From Trichomonas vaginalis G3 (taxonomy: Eukaryota > Parabasalia > Trichomonadida > Trichomonadidae): a DNA stretch of 64,000 bases. This document shows positions 40,184 to 49,080 of this stretch, piece by piece. The translations under genes and the position numbers were made by a program. Numbering within the stretch: position 1 is the stretch's first letter; each line of letters opens with the position of its first letter. The notes below the pieces were generated by a model that was not told the DNA's origin, ran no database searches, and saw only the letters and a program-made list of their open reading frames with translations. The DNA is taken from NCBI RefSeq assembly GCF_026262505.1, contig NC_067208.1, positions 13,897,962 through 13,961,961 on the forward strand, read 5' to 3'.

Positions 40184-40674
40184 GGTTTCTTTTTAGTTGC
40201 TTTCTTCACGTCTGTCTCCAACTTGACTGTCTTTCTTCTTCGTCCGTAATGATACCAGTTACTTCCACCAGTCAATGGGTCAAATGGTCTTTCGTAAGGG
40301 TTTCCATACATTCCATAAGGTCCGTATGGATAAACTACTGGTGGAGGAAGAGTTCCATCGACTCTATTTAAATGCATTGTTTCACCTTTCATCTGGTCAT
40401 TAAAGTCTTTTGCATGTTTTGCAAACTCATCGTCCTTTCCTAAAGCATTTTCTGACTCAGTCGCAACCAAATTGGATGCTTTATTTATGAGCCCTATTTT
40501 ATTTAATCTTAACTTCTTTGCAACCCAGCCTCCAATCTTCCCTTTATTTGCATCTAATGTCTTCGAAACCCTTCCTCCACTCATTTTATTTACTGCGTCA
40601 TAAGCCCCAAGTGCTTTTGCTCCAAATGCTAATGCTTTTGTTCCCATTGCGCCTAAAGCTGCCCAAGCTACCAT
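40159..40674 (-). CDS. minor-virion-like protein with amphipathic N-terminus
   Basis: A 171-aa protein. The N-terminal 25 residues are Gly/Ala-rich amphipathic (WAALGAMGTKALAFGAKALG). A basic helical part, a Pro/Tyr/Gly-rich region (YPYGPYGMYGNPYERPFDP) and a strongly basic C-terminus (KKATKKKPRKRVIKQ) follow. Similar plan to Maverick 1 21173-21574. A membrane-lytic or DNA-linking minor capsid role is an analogy with adenoviral pVI, not shown. Whole; its 3' end runs into the TIR. Confidence 0.5.
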   Translation of the reverse strand: MVAWAALGAMGTKALAFGAKALGAYDAVNKMSGGRVSKTLDANKGKIGGWVAKKLRLNKIGLINKASNLVATESENALGKDDEFAKHAKDFNDQMKGETMHLNRVDGTLPPPVVYPYGPYGMYGNPYERPFDPLTGGSNWYHYGRRRKTVKLETDVKKATKKKPRKRVIKQ

Positions 40675-40899
40675 TTACACCATATTAAAATCATCTCTCT
40701 TCAATATTATCTCATAAAAGTTCTCGTTACTGGAGAAAGTCAATGAAACATAAGCGTTCTCACGGGCTTCGCCCTCACCGCTTTGCGGTCTATCTAACTT
40801 ATTTCTTATATCATCTATTCTCAATAAAATGTCTGAACAATTGCTAACATCTTCTACAACAGTTATTTCATCATGAATGACCTTTAAAAACAAGCTCAT
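40675..40899 (-). CDS. 74-aa protein carrying coding hairpins
   Basis: A small protein with FLKVIHDEITVVEDVSNCSD and LTFSSNENFYEIILKRDD. Its middle (RPQSGEGEARENAY) is encoded by two adjacent GC-rich hairpins (40764-40789). It sits tightly between neighbours (adjacent codons on both sides), as in an operon-like run. No family recognised. Confidence 0.4.
   Translation of the reverse strand: MSLFLKVIHDEITVVEDVSNCSDILLRIDDIRNKLDRPQSGEGEARENAYVSLTFSSNENFYEIILKRDDFNMV
40764..40789. repeat. paired coding hairpins GGGCTTCGCCC / ACCGCTTTGCGGT
   Basis: Two small perfect hairpins separated by 2 bases lie inside the 74-aa gene. The same double-hairpin type (GC stem, then GGGC-GAA-GCCC) recurs at 45320-45372, 48991-49015, 50177-50201, 53099-53124 and 56716-56740. 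Confidence 0.85.
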
Positions 40900-41781
40900 T
40901 TAATATGCAATTAAAATCATTTCAATAATGAGTCCATCCTTTCCATCTTTAGGTAGCACAACATCTTTCATTGAAGAAGGTTCGACAAGTCTTATATTAA
41001 ACTTACTGACAAAGTTTGTTATACTATAATGCTTCGGCGGCGAATACATGTAGTTTGAAAGACATAATATAGATTCTTCAGCAAATTCACTTATACTGGA
41101 TTTTATAACAATGTTCTCACGAGACCAAATACCACCAATTGACAATCTTGTAAGCAATCCTGCTGAACCTTCTACTGTAAACGTCGATGGTAACATTCCA
41201 CGAAGGTCATCTATTGACATCGTTGAGTCACTGAATTTAAATATTTTCTTAAAGCAATCGTCATTATCTAACCATGCAATAGCTTTGAAGTTTTCATTCG
41301 AATATACATCTGCTTCATTAAATGTAAAACCTGACTTCTTTGCAGAGACGACTTTAAAATCTATTGCATTTGTTTCAAAATTATACGCTATGGTAACTTC
41401 TGAAGGTAATGGATGTCCTTCCGCAGTCAGTTGTTCTCTCACTACCGTTTGAAGCTTTGTGTTAAAAACTTTCATGTCATCTCCTGTGTCTAGGTTCACA
41501 TACACAGCAATAGGAAAACTATCTTGCTTCTTTGTCTCATCATTATACCTCAAAACATTAAAGTTCTTCAATAATATTGTCCTTCCTGCTGGAATACTTC
41601 TAACTTGTCTTATTTCAATAGCTTTCTCACCTCCTACATACTCTACCCAGTGTCTTGGATATTCATAAGTATACTGACTTTCTTGAATTTTGGTTGGTTT
41701 CATCATAACATGTTCATAGTATATCTTTATACTCTTGTCAGTTAGACTCGGTGCTATGTTCTGAATATTTCTGACTTGCAT
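40900..41781 (-). CDS. Maverick YP-W family protein, Maverick 2
   Basis: The start is placed at MQVRNIQNIAPSLTDK because it lies 16 bp from the divergent ATPase ATG and matches the other family members. YTYEYPRHWVEYVGGEKAIE aligns with YRFDYPLRWL...KAIGFR of Maverick 1 18746-19606 and 23854-24702. The C-terminal region also keeps the order 'SILCLSNYMYSPPKHY' versus 'NSFLCLANDFYEKPTKLY'. Probable minor virion protein by context; no known fold recognised. Whole. Confidence 0.6.
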   Translation of the reverse strand: MQVRNIQNIAPSLTDKSIKIYYEHVMMKPTKIQESQYTYEYPRHWVEYVGGEKAIEIRQVRSIPAGRTILLKNFNVLRYNDETKKQDSFPIAVYVNLDTGDDMKVFNTKLQTVVREQLTAEGHPLPSEVTIAYNFETNAIDFKVVSAKKSGFTFNEADVYSNENFKAIAWLDNDDCFKKIFKFSDSTMSIDDLRGMLPSTFTVEGSAGLLTRLSIGGIWSRENIVIKSSISEFAEESILCLSNYMYSPPKHYSITNFVSKFNIRLVEPSSMKDVVLPKDGKDGLIIEMILIAY

Positions 41782-41797
41782 TTTTAATGGAGATAAA
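41782..41797. promoter_or_regulatory. 16-bp divergent start-codon spacer
   Basis: TTTTAATGGAGATAAA separates the ATGs of the YP-W family gene and the ATPase gene. It shares AGATAAA and the TTTTA edge with 23836-23853 of Maverick 1. Confidence 0.4.
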
Positions 41798-42684
41798 ATG
41801 AAGCATTTAATACATGACGTAGATGAAGACATGAATGAAACTACAGACAAACTTAACTCTTCTCTCATTCTTCCTTTCAGCAAAGGATATGAGTTCTGTT
41901 CAAATGGTGTGTATTTCTATTGTGGAAAGATGGGTTCAGGTAAGACATTTAACCTCATTCGTCATATACTCATAACAGAGCGTTTAGGAAACGACTCTTA
42001 CTATGACCAAATCATTATATCAGCAACTTCAGACTCTATGGATCAACAGCGAAAACATTTATGTCAAAAGTTCAAGCCTCTGTCGTTAAAGTTCCAGACA
42101 GTGAACTCATTGAATTTCTTCAACGTTACATTCGACGTAAGAGGAAATATTATGCCATCGTTGAATTTATACAGTCAGGAATGCAAAAGACTTCAGAAGA
42201 GATGGAAAGAATTATTGACAAACACCACTTACGTCAGTACTCAGGAGTTTACGATATGAAACGACTGACAAACTACATTCTGTCAAAACTTTCAAAATAC
42301 CCCTTCAAAAAGTATCCTTCAAATACTCTGCTCGTTTGTGACGACTTCGCCGGAAAAGGTTTAGTGTCAAAGCCTGACTCACCATTAGCTAATATCATTA
42401 CTAAAGTCAGACATTACCACTTAACTGTAGCAATACTTATGCAAACATGGAGGTTTTTAGCTTTAAACATAAAACGTCTCATAACTGACTTCGTTATCTT
42501 TCAAGGTTTCTCACGTTATGATATTGAACTCATTTGGAAACAGTCAGGTATAACATTACCTTTTGAAGAAATTTGGGAAGCATATAAGTCTCTCATCTCT
42601 CCTCGTTCATACCTTGAGATTCATATCATGACTAATACCATTAAAGTCAAAAATATTCCATGGGAACGACCAACATTGTTTTAA
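41798..42684 (+). pseudogene. genome-packaging ATPase, Maverick 2
   Basis: Walker A GKMGSGKTFNLIRH (near 41930) and Walker B NTLLVCDDFAGKG (near 42330), followed by KVRHYHLTVAILMQTWRFL and LITDFVIFQGFSRYDIELI (sensor-like region). It matches the Maverick 1 ATPase in order. FtsK/HerA-type packaging ATPases of Polintons and adenovirus-like lineages load genomes into capsids. Counted as broken. Confidence 0.8.
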
Positions 42685-43082
42685 AGTTTAACCTTCAATT
42701 GACTGATGGTAAACAAATTCCATGCATCTCTGTCGCCATTTCTGTTAATATTTTTGCTGTCATTCATATCATCCACTTCCCCATCCGTTAACTTTTGAGG
42801 ATATGCGTTAGAATAGCTGTTCTTAAATGAAGGCTTTTCACCTTTGAGCGCATAAACTCTATAACTTTCTGCATACTTTATGTTTGAACCTCCTGAGCCA
42901 TCATTGACATAAATTTTTATAGGCTTCCACCCTTTGTTCATGTTCCTGCTTCTTCCCTTAGCTCTTTTGTTCAGTAGTTCTACATCTTTATACACAGCTC
43001 CTGTCTCAGTGAATTCAACAATATTTTCATTCGTTAGCTTTACATTCAAACCCTTGTCGAGTATATTGTTCATTTCATACAT
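42681..43082 (-). CDS. unrecognised Maverick 2 protein
   Basis: The start is placed at MYEMNNILDKGLNVKL. It contains a basic, polar middle (NKRAKGRSRNMNKGWKPIKI) and a YRVYALKGEKPSFKNSYSNA segment. It is divergent to the small plus-strand gene at 43108 across ~25 bp. The N-terminus weakly resembles Maverick 1 9103-9348. Function unknown. Confidence 0.45.
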   Translation of the reverse strand: MYEMNNILDKGLNVKLTNENIVEFTETGAVYKDVELLNKRAKGRSRNMNKGWKPIKIYVNDGSGGSNIKYAESYRVYALKGEKPSFKNSYSNAYPQKLTDGEVDDMNDSKNINRNGDRDAWNLFTISQLKVKL

Positions 43083-43107
43083 ATAAAAGGTTTTTATTCT
43101 ATATGAA

Positions 43108-43715
43108 ATGAGAAGCAAATCCATCTTAGCTGGTGCCGTTAATGTTCCAATTGAACCAACATCAAATGTTGACTCACGAACGACAAACAATATTGTCATA
43201 AAGAATTATAGTTCGGAGTGTTTGAAAGAGCCAGAACAGAGCTGAAATCCGTGAATTTAAACACAGCTTCAAACGCTAACGCTACATCAGATGTTAAGTT
43301 AGAGTATCCACTGGACCAAATTCTTTCAAGAGAAGCCAACGACAACCTTACACAAATGTTCAAACAAATCCTTCAGATAACGTAGACCATTACCTTCTTC
43401 AGTTATACCAAACAATTTTACTCAAAGACGATAAGAAGCTTTTGACAAATCTTATAAGCAAGAACCAAATAATTCTAACAAAGGAGGACCTTGAAATGTT
43501 ATCTCACGAATAACAGGGAAACAATGTGTCATTGACTATCTCGACCCTGAAATCGAATGCTGTGGTCAAACGCCACCATTCATGAAAATAGGTAACATCC
43601 GCATCATTGAAACACCAGGAACTACAGGAGTTGAGTTTAAGTATAAATATTCGAACGAGTATACAAAACTTTCAACAGAATATAAACTTTGCTTGAAATA
43701 TGTTTTAGTAAATTA
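43108..43715 (+). pseudogene. small conserved Maverick proteins (CCG motif region)
   Basis: It begins MRSKSILAGAVNVPIEPTSN and ends with a block containing DPEIECCGQTPPF and ...LCLKYVLVN. The two ends correspond to the separate small genes 9540-9861 and 9888-10121 of Maverick 1, in the same order. Broken. Function unknown. Confidence 0.45.
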
Positions 43716-43982
43716 AAGCAATTTGTAATATCTATCCAAAACTTCTTCAACAGTATCGAACTCATCTTCATAATGCAAACCTAATCTTATTGACTTGGTG
43801 CAGTTTTCACTAACACAATATAGCGCTTTGCGCTCGGCTCCTTTGACGCCTTTTTCTGTTCTCTTGACTGACATAACTAACTCATTTGTTTCATCAAACA
43901 GCAACAACCAAAGTTCATGACCTAATACATAACATTCATACTTTATATTTTTAGCTCTGAGTTCTCTTGTAAGCTGTTGCAT
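43713..43982 (-). CDS. 89-aa protein with embedded hairpin
   Basis: LRAKNIKYECYVLGHELWLL followed by a basic segment (KGVKGAERKALYCVSENCTK). The palindrome AGCGCTTTGCGCT (43822-43834) lies in the coding sequence. It overlaps the upstream penton-like gene by about 40 bp on the same strand. No family recognised. Confidence 0.4.
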   Translation of the reverse strand: MQQLTRELRAKNIKYECYVLGHELWLLLFDETNELVMSVKRTEKGVKGAERKALYCVSENCTKSIRLGLHYEDEFDTVEEVLDRYYKLL

Positions 43983-44569
43983 TTAATATTTTCTAAAAAG
44001 TCAACTTCAACAGTCATTCGCACTGGTGCCTTCAGTTCTACAGGCTCGCCCTGAAAGTCAACAAGTCTGAATTGCATGTCTTTCAAATTATGAGGACTAA
44101 TGCGAACCCATTTACCTAAATGAGTTGCTATGACAGGAACGTTTGGAATGAACATTGAATTGACTGCATAACAGAAAGATTTATACTCTACTGAACCTTT
44201 ACTATTAACTCCTGAAATGCCTGTGACATTAGCTATTTTTGACTCAATGTACAAACAATTACCATAACATACGTATGGAACAGATTTCATCTCAATCGTT
44301 TTGTCAATACTTTTCAAAGGAAATGTCATATGGTATGCTCCTAAAAGAAGTTGAACTCTATGACTCATTCGTGTTATCTTAAACTCCTTTGCATAACTGA
44401 ACTTCAAAACTCCTGCAATAAGTTTAACATTCATTAAGTTTTCTTCGTTCTCCTTGTTTATTGTAGTATTTATGAGAGCATTTAACACTCCAGCTAATGT
44501 TTCCATCTTATATTCTACATTATTGTGAAATCTTATTTCGTGCTTCTTTCCATCTATTTCAAACTCCAT
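43943..44569 (-). CDS. penton/minor-capsid-like protein, Maverick 2
   Basis: A 208-aa protein, whole. The C-terminal MQFRLVDFQGEPVELKAPVRMTVEV pattern is shared with Maverick 1 10126-10931 (NLTLVDANFVPVKLLCPMYLSM). In Polintons the penton protein is a single jelly roll of roughly this size, and the L-x-D-x-G-x-P-V-x-L motif is what I expect of it; the assignment is inference. It starts MEFEIDGKKHEIRFHNNVEY. Confidence 0.5.
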   Translation of the reverse strand: MEFEIDGKKHEIRFHNNVEYKMETLAGVLNALINTTINKENEENLMNVKLIAGVLKFSYAKEFKITRMSHRVQLLLGAYHMTFPLKSIDKTIEMKSVPYVCYGNCLYIESKIANVTGISGVNSKGSVEYKSFCYAVNSMFIPNVPVIATHLGKWVRISPHNLKDMQFRLVDFQGEPVELKAPVRMTVEVDFLENIKCNSLQENSELKI

Positions 44570-44733
44570 GAAATCTGTTTCATCTGTTATAACGAATGAA
44601 GCGATAGTATTGAAGTCAACAACTCTGAAAGCAAGCGCTCATTCTGAGACCTAAGTTTGTTTGTAGCTTTACTGTCCGTATTCGTTTGGGTCTGTACTTT
44701 GCAAATAGAACAACATTTTATTCTCATTAAAAT

Positions 44734-45746
44734 ATGAGTATAGCTGCATATGCGTATGAAGCTGACAGAGCTAAACGTTTATATTTTGGTCAATACTCTC
44801 TCACACTTACTGACAAATATATTGTTATCAGTGATGGAAATACCGAGAAATACATAACATGGAAGGACTATGAAAAGTTTGACCCTATTTTAACTCCATG
44901 TACAATGCCATTCATTGTAAATGGTGAAGTTGTCATGAAGAACGACACAACAGTATATAAGTCTGTATATGAAGCATTAGAATATATGTTGAATTATAAT
45001 CCGAAATATTTGACCCAAGCACTACACCATGTGCAATGCCTTTTATTAAGGACGGTGAAATCGTAAGAGTTCCGGATTCAACGGTTTATACTGCTGTTCA
45101 AAACAGTTTACAAAACATTTTAGCGAATATCTTTAATTCAGAAACTACAGAAATAAAATTACCATATATAACAGATGCTAAAGAAATTAAATCAAAAACG
45201 ACAACATTATTTACGTCACTTAATGATTTAATGACTTATATCATTAATATTCCTGCACCAACTACAGCATTTGATCCAAACTCGACGGTTTGCAGTGTAC
45301 CTTTCATAAAGTCGCAAACGGACTCTTTGAGTCCTGAAGGTCTTTCAGACCGAAGCGACCAGGGCGAAGCCCATGACAGTTCATTAATTACTTTAAGGGA
45401 TTCAACAGTTAATGAATCATTAAAGGCGTCATTAATGAAAATCATTGATTTTAACTCATTCACGAATACATATAATTCATTCATTAATGTTTCATATGCT
45501 TCTAAAGAAGGTGAGCCAAAAACTATCGATAAAGCGGTGTATGAAATAAAAGCATCAACGACGAAATTGAATTCGTTAACTTTTGACGGTGATAGTTTCG
45601 TTAATGACATAACATCGGGGAAAACAATTTTAACGAAAGAATATTTAAAATCTCATGTTAGTGAGTTCGTTGAAATTGAAAAAGAAGGTGGAATTAAGTT
45701 CGATCCACTGAGTTTCATTTTCAGCTTAGCGAATGCGGGTGTTTAG
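44734..45746 (+). pseudogene. fibre-like protein with PFI repeats
   Basis: A repeated unit of ~80-90 residues: a 'PCTMPFI-x-NGE-VV ... TVYKSVYEAL' block, then CAMPFIKDGEIVRVPDSTVY and STVCSVPFIKS-like blocks. Repeats of this kind suit a trimeric fibre shaft (inference). It starts MSIAAYAYEADRAKRLYFGQ. A three-hairpin insertion lies at 45320-45372. It precedes a second fibre gene. Counted as broken. Confidence 0.5.
45320..45372. repeat. three consecutive hairpins in the fibre-like gene
   Basis: GGACTC-TTT-GAGTCC, GGTCT-TTC-AGACC and GGGC-GAA-GCCC follow one another within ~53 bp. They encode TDSLSPEGLSDRSDQGEAHD, which interrupts the repeat PFIKS ... LITLRDSTV. Confidence 0.85.
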
Positions 45747-46080
45747 TTTTGCTGAATGGACAACTATACAGAGTGAAATAAATGCAATATGGACGTTTTT
45801 GGGGTCAAAAGCGGGAATGGGTGAGCTTGTAAATGCTGCAAGAACATTAGGTGAAACAGGAAATTTTGTAGATGGTTTTAAAAGACTTGTTTCAAATGTT
45901 TTAACAAACACAAAGAAATTATTTAGATATACCATACATAACGGACGGATTTTCGAACAGATAGCAACAAACCCTCCGGTTATGGCTGCGTTGATGATGG
46001 TTAGAGATATAAAACCACGTAACGACGGAACGAAGAAGAGAAGAAACCAGAGATACTGGTCGGGTTATTCGAGACATTAA
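45733..46080 (+). CDS. 115-aa linker-like Maverick 2 protein
   Basis: FSFAEWTTIQSEINAIWTFL then a helical stretch (ERGETGNFVDG-like, FKRLVSNVLTNTKKLFRYTI) and a basic C-terminus (KKRRNQRYWSG). It lies between two fibre-like genes and may belong to one of them; independent status is uncertain. Confidence 0.35.
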   Translation: MRVFSFAEWTTIQSEINAIWTFLGSKAGMGELVNAARTLGETGNFVDGFKRLVSNVLTNTKKLFRYTIHNGRIFEQIATNPPVMAALMMVRDIKPRNDGTKKRRNQRYWSGYSRH

Positions 46081-46084
46081 AAAC

Positions 46085-47782
46085 GTGTATCCTGAAGTTA
46101 TTGATTTATTTAGAGGAGTTAATGATTCGATTTCAAATCATTCTATAACCCTCGATGAAGAGAATAAATTAACAGATTATATATTCGTCATTATTGCAGA
46201 ATTAATGAAGAGAATAAATGAAAAAGGAACTGGTGATATCATTAATGTCAGCGATGTAATGATGAAAAGAAATTTTGACTCATTATTTACAAAACCGAAA
46301 ACAGAATATAGTCTTTATGACGTAATTACCGAATTAATGAAAAAGATTAATGATAATAAGAGTTCTGGCGGAAGAGTTGAATTAGAAGTGAATGATGTTA
46401 ATGAGAAATTAGCCGAAAAAGCAGACAAAAATGAGCTTTTAGCTCTGAGTGATAAAGTCAAGAACCACGTTCATTATATAACTTCAGACGAACAGATTAT
46501 AACGGACTACCATGGATATTTAACACGAAGTGATGAAGCGAAGACAAAAAATGTTAATGAAAGAAGATATAAATACATTCGTGCTAAAGGTTATGACATA
46601 AGCTGTACTGTACAGTATGATGTAGCTAAAGCACCAGAAGCATTTGGTTATACCGGTGAAATTTATGCCTCTACTTTCAATGTTAACGGTGTATTAGTTG
46701 AACCAAGATTTACTTTGAGAGTTAAGTCAAAAATAACGTTTGAAGATGCTATTAAAAGTAAAGCTGACAAAGTTGAACTCGAAGCAACGAACAAAGTTTT
46801 GAAATCTCATAAACACAATATCTCCGATATAAATGAACTTCAAGCTACATTAGACAGTAAAGCCGACAAGAACCATACAAACGAATCCTTCACTACTATT
46901 AGAGCAGACGATGTAATATTGAACTATACCCTTGGTTCAAGTGCACCTTTAGAGAATCCAAGTACAAGCGTAAAAGATACACTAAACTCCTTAAATAACA
47001 AATGTATGAACATTGAAGGTCATGCCAGAAACTTTGAAGCACATGAACTACCAACAATGTTAGATAAGAAAGCAGATAAGAACCATACACATGATTTCTT
47101 CACAACTGTTGGTATAGAAAGTATTGAAGGAACGGTTGAAGGAACTGGTGGGGATGCATTATATTGGAAACCTCCTAACTTTCCACAAGGTTTAACATCG
47201 GAGGAAAACATAACGACGATGAAATACATTAGATGTAGAAATGTTTATGTCATGAAGGATGAACATAATATTAAATTCACTGCTCAAGATTTATATGACA
47301 AGAAAGCAGACAAAACAGAGCTTCAAACATTAAAGACTCAGATTCTTCAAACATTATATCCTATAGGCTCTATTTATACGTCAATGAACTCAACAAATCC
47401 AGCAACAGTTTTAGGTTTTGGTATGTGGGAGCAGATTGTAGACAAATTCTTATACTGTGCTAACTCTTCAAAGCAAACAGGAGGTTCGAAGAAAATTACT
47501 GAAGCAAACCTTCCACCGCACACTCATACAGGAACTACAAACACAACAGGTAGTCATTCACATTCAATAACAAAAAGAGGTTATACAAATCTTGCAGCAG
47601 GTTCGGATAGACAGGGAATGCATAGATATGATATTTCAAGTGACCCAGTAGATTCAAGCACAGGTATTTTCTGTGGAACCACAGGAAATCATGCCCATAC
47701 TTTCACAACAAATCCAACAGGCTCGGGTGCAGATTACATGCCACCATTTGTGACTATATTCGCATGGTACCGCGTTCAATGA
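46085..47782 (+). CDS. long fibre protein with phage gp10-like tip
   Basis: 565 residues readable. The N-terminal part has helical and 'KADK-x-EL' repeats (AEKADKNELLALSDKVKNH, SKADKVELEATNKVL, DSKADKNHT, KKADKTELQTLKTQ). The C-terminal tip reads YPIGSIYTSMNSTNPATVLG, FGMWEQIVDKFLYCANSSK, TGGSKKITEANLPPHTH, SHSHSI, NHAHTF and PPFVTIFAWYRVQ. The last ~60 residues before the tip and the tip itself are close to the Maverick 1 fibre, whereas the shafts differ. Exact start uncertain. Likely receptor-binding fibre. Confidence 0.7.
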   Translation: MYPEVIDLFRGVNDSISNHSITLDEENKLTDYIFVIIAELMKRINEKGTGDIINVSDVMMKRNFDSLFTKPKTEYSLYDVITELMKKINDNKSSGGRVELEVNDVNEKLAEKADKNELLALSDKVKNHVHYITSDEQIITDYHGYLTRSDEAKTKNVNERRYKYIRAKGYDISCTVQYDVAKAPEAFGYTGEIYASTFNVNGVLVEPRFTLRVKSKITFEDAIKSKADKVELEATNKVLKSHKHNISDINELQATLDSKADKNHTNESFTTIRADDVILNYTLGSSAPLENPSTSVKDTLNSLNNKCMNIEGHARNFEAHELPTMLDKKADKNHTHDFFTTVGIESIEGTVEGTGGDALYWKPPNFPQGLTSEENITTMKYIRCRNVYVMKDEHNIKFTAQDLYDKKADKTELQTLKTQILQTLYPIGSIYTSMNSTNPATVLGFGMWEQIVDKFLYCANSSKQTGGSKKITEANLPPHTHTGTTNTTGSHSHSITKRGYTNLAAGSDRQGMHRYDISSDPVDSSTGIFCGTTGNHAHTFTTNPTGSGADYMPPFVTIFAWYRVQ

Positions 47783-47822
47783 ACGCACTTGAGCCTAGAA
47801 TAAAATCTTTAACTTTACATAA

Positions 47823-48908
47823 ATGAGCTTGAAAGAAGTATTCGAACAACATCCATGGAGGTCATTTAAGAAGTTCAATGAAGCTGCAAAGAGTTCGGGA
47901 TTTACTAACAGAGCTGAAGTGAAAAGGTTCTTTGACAAAAATGTTGTACATCAAACAAAAATAAACCCTTACGACTACTTTTTACCAATTTACTCCAACA
48001 CTCCTGACGCATACCAATTTGACACTCTCATTCAAAGCAGAAAAGGAGGACATAAACCATTCCTCATCTTCATAAATGTTAACACTCGTAAAGCATATGC
48101 ATATCCAATGAAAAATAAAGGAACTCATGAAGTGTTAAGAGTTTTACAAAAGTTTGTAGCAGAACATAACCCAAGTATTTTAACATCAGACCAAGATAGT
48201 GCATACCTCAGCAACGAAATCACAGAATTTCTCATTAAGCATAACATAACTCACTACACTACTGAAGACCATAACCATAACATACTCGGTATCATTAACC
48301 GCTTCATAAGGACTCTCAGAGATTTAAATCAAGAGCGAGACTTTACCGAAGAAACAATGAAACATTTCATCGAAGTTTACAATTCCTCAACACATTCTAC
48401 AACAGGACATACACCAAATTCAATGACACAACAACAAGAAGAAAAGTATATACAAAAGAAACGAAGCCAAACACAAAATATCAGAAATTCAACAAAATCT
48501 ACCCTCATTCCTGGTACAAAAGTTCGTGTAGTTCTTGACGACAAACCGTTGACAAAGAAACGTTTAAGGTTAAGTCGAAATTATTATATCGTAGACTCTA
48601 CGCAAGGTAATGGATATCTTATAAAAGCTGCTGACGACTCCATAGCATTTTATCCTCGTCATAAATTAGTCGAAAGTAGTAATGGCAAACTTGCTGAAAC
48701 CATTGACGAAGCAAAGCGAGGAGTGGTTATTGAAATACTTGACTACAACATAAACGATGACACTTATAAAGTAAGATATGAAGGAGGCGTTGAAGATGTT
48801 ATACCATCTAAGAACTTGAGAGAATCTAAACCAACTCATCTGGGACCATTAGAGCGGGAGTACTGGAAAGATAAAAACATGCCAGAAAGAATAAGAAAAT
48901 TCTTCTAA
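47823..48908 (+). CDS. retroviral-type integrase, Maverick 2
   Basis: A 361-aa frame. An N-terminal helical part is followed by the RNase-H-fold core from DAYQFDTLIQSRKGG through ILTSDQDSAYLSNEI to NILGIINRFIRTLRDLNQE. A basic SH3-like region (KVRVVLDDKPLTKKRLRLSR) and a C-terminal small beta domain (GVVIEILDYNINDDTYKVRYE) follow. Same layout as Maverick 1 21591-22549. It would catalyse end joining to the target, producing the 5-bp TSD. Confidence 0.8.
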   Translation: MSLKEVFEQHPWRSFKKFNEAAKSSGFTNRAEVKRFFDKNVVHQTKINPYDYFLPIYSNTPDAYQFDTLIQSRKGGHKPFLIFINVNTRKAYAYPMKNKGTHEVLRVLQKFVAEHNPSILTSDQDSAYLSNEITEFLIKHNITHYTTEDHNHNILGIINRFIRTLRDLNQERDFTEETMKHFIEVYNSSTHSTTGHTPNSMTQQQEEKYIQKKRSQTQNIRNSTKSTLIPGTKVRVVLDDKPLTKKRLRLSRNYYIVDSTQGNGYLIKAADDSIAFYPRHKLVESSNGKLAETIDEAKRGVVIEILDYNINDDTYKVRYEGGVEDVIPSKNLRESKPTHLGPLEREYWKDKNMPERIRKFF

Positions 48909-48977
48909 ACTTTTTCGTTGGATGTAAATCAGACATGAATGAGAACAGTCATGTATTATTAATGTTTTCATAAATTT

Positions 48978-49080
48978 ACACCAAAAATAAGCCGCTAGCG
49001 GCAAGGGCGAAGCCCATGTTTAGGTGAAGAGGTGAGATGTCACCTGTTTTTTCACCTAATTTTTCACCTCTTTTTTTCAC
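48978..49080. repeat. structured module plus double hairpin (left arm)
   Basis: AAAAATAAGCC, the hairpins GCCGCTAGCGGC (48991-49002) and GGGCGAAGCCC (49005-49015), then TTTAGGTGAAGAGGTGAGA, TGTCACCTG and TTTTTTCACC. An inverted copy lies at 50105-50215, so the gene 49077-50042 is bracketed by ~100-bp inverted repeats. Confidence 0.85.

Noticed and set aside
48991-49015. Hairpins as transcription terminators
   Set aside because: The same hairpins lie within coding regions and in both orientations; eukaryotic transcription here would not use intrinsic terminators.
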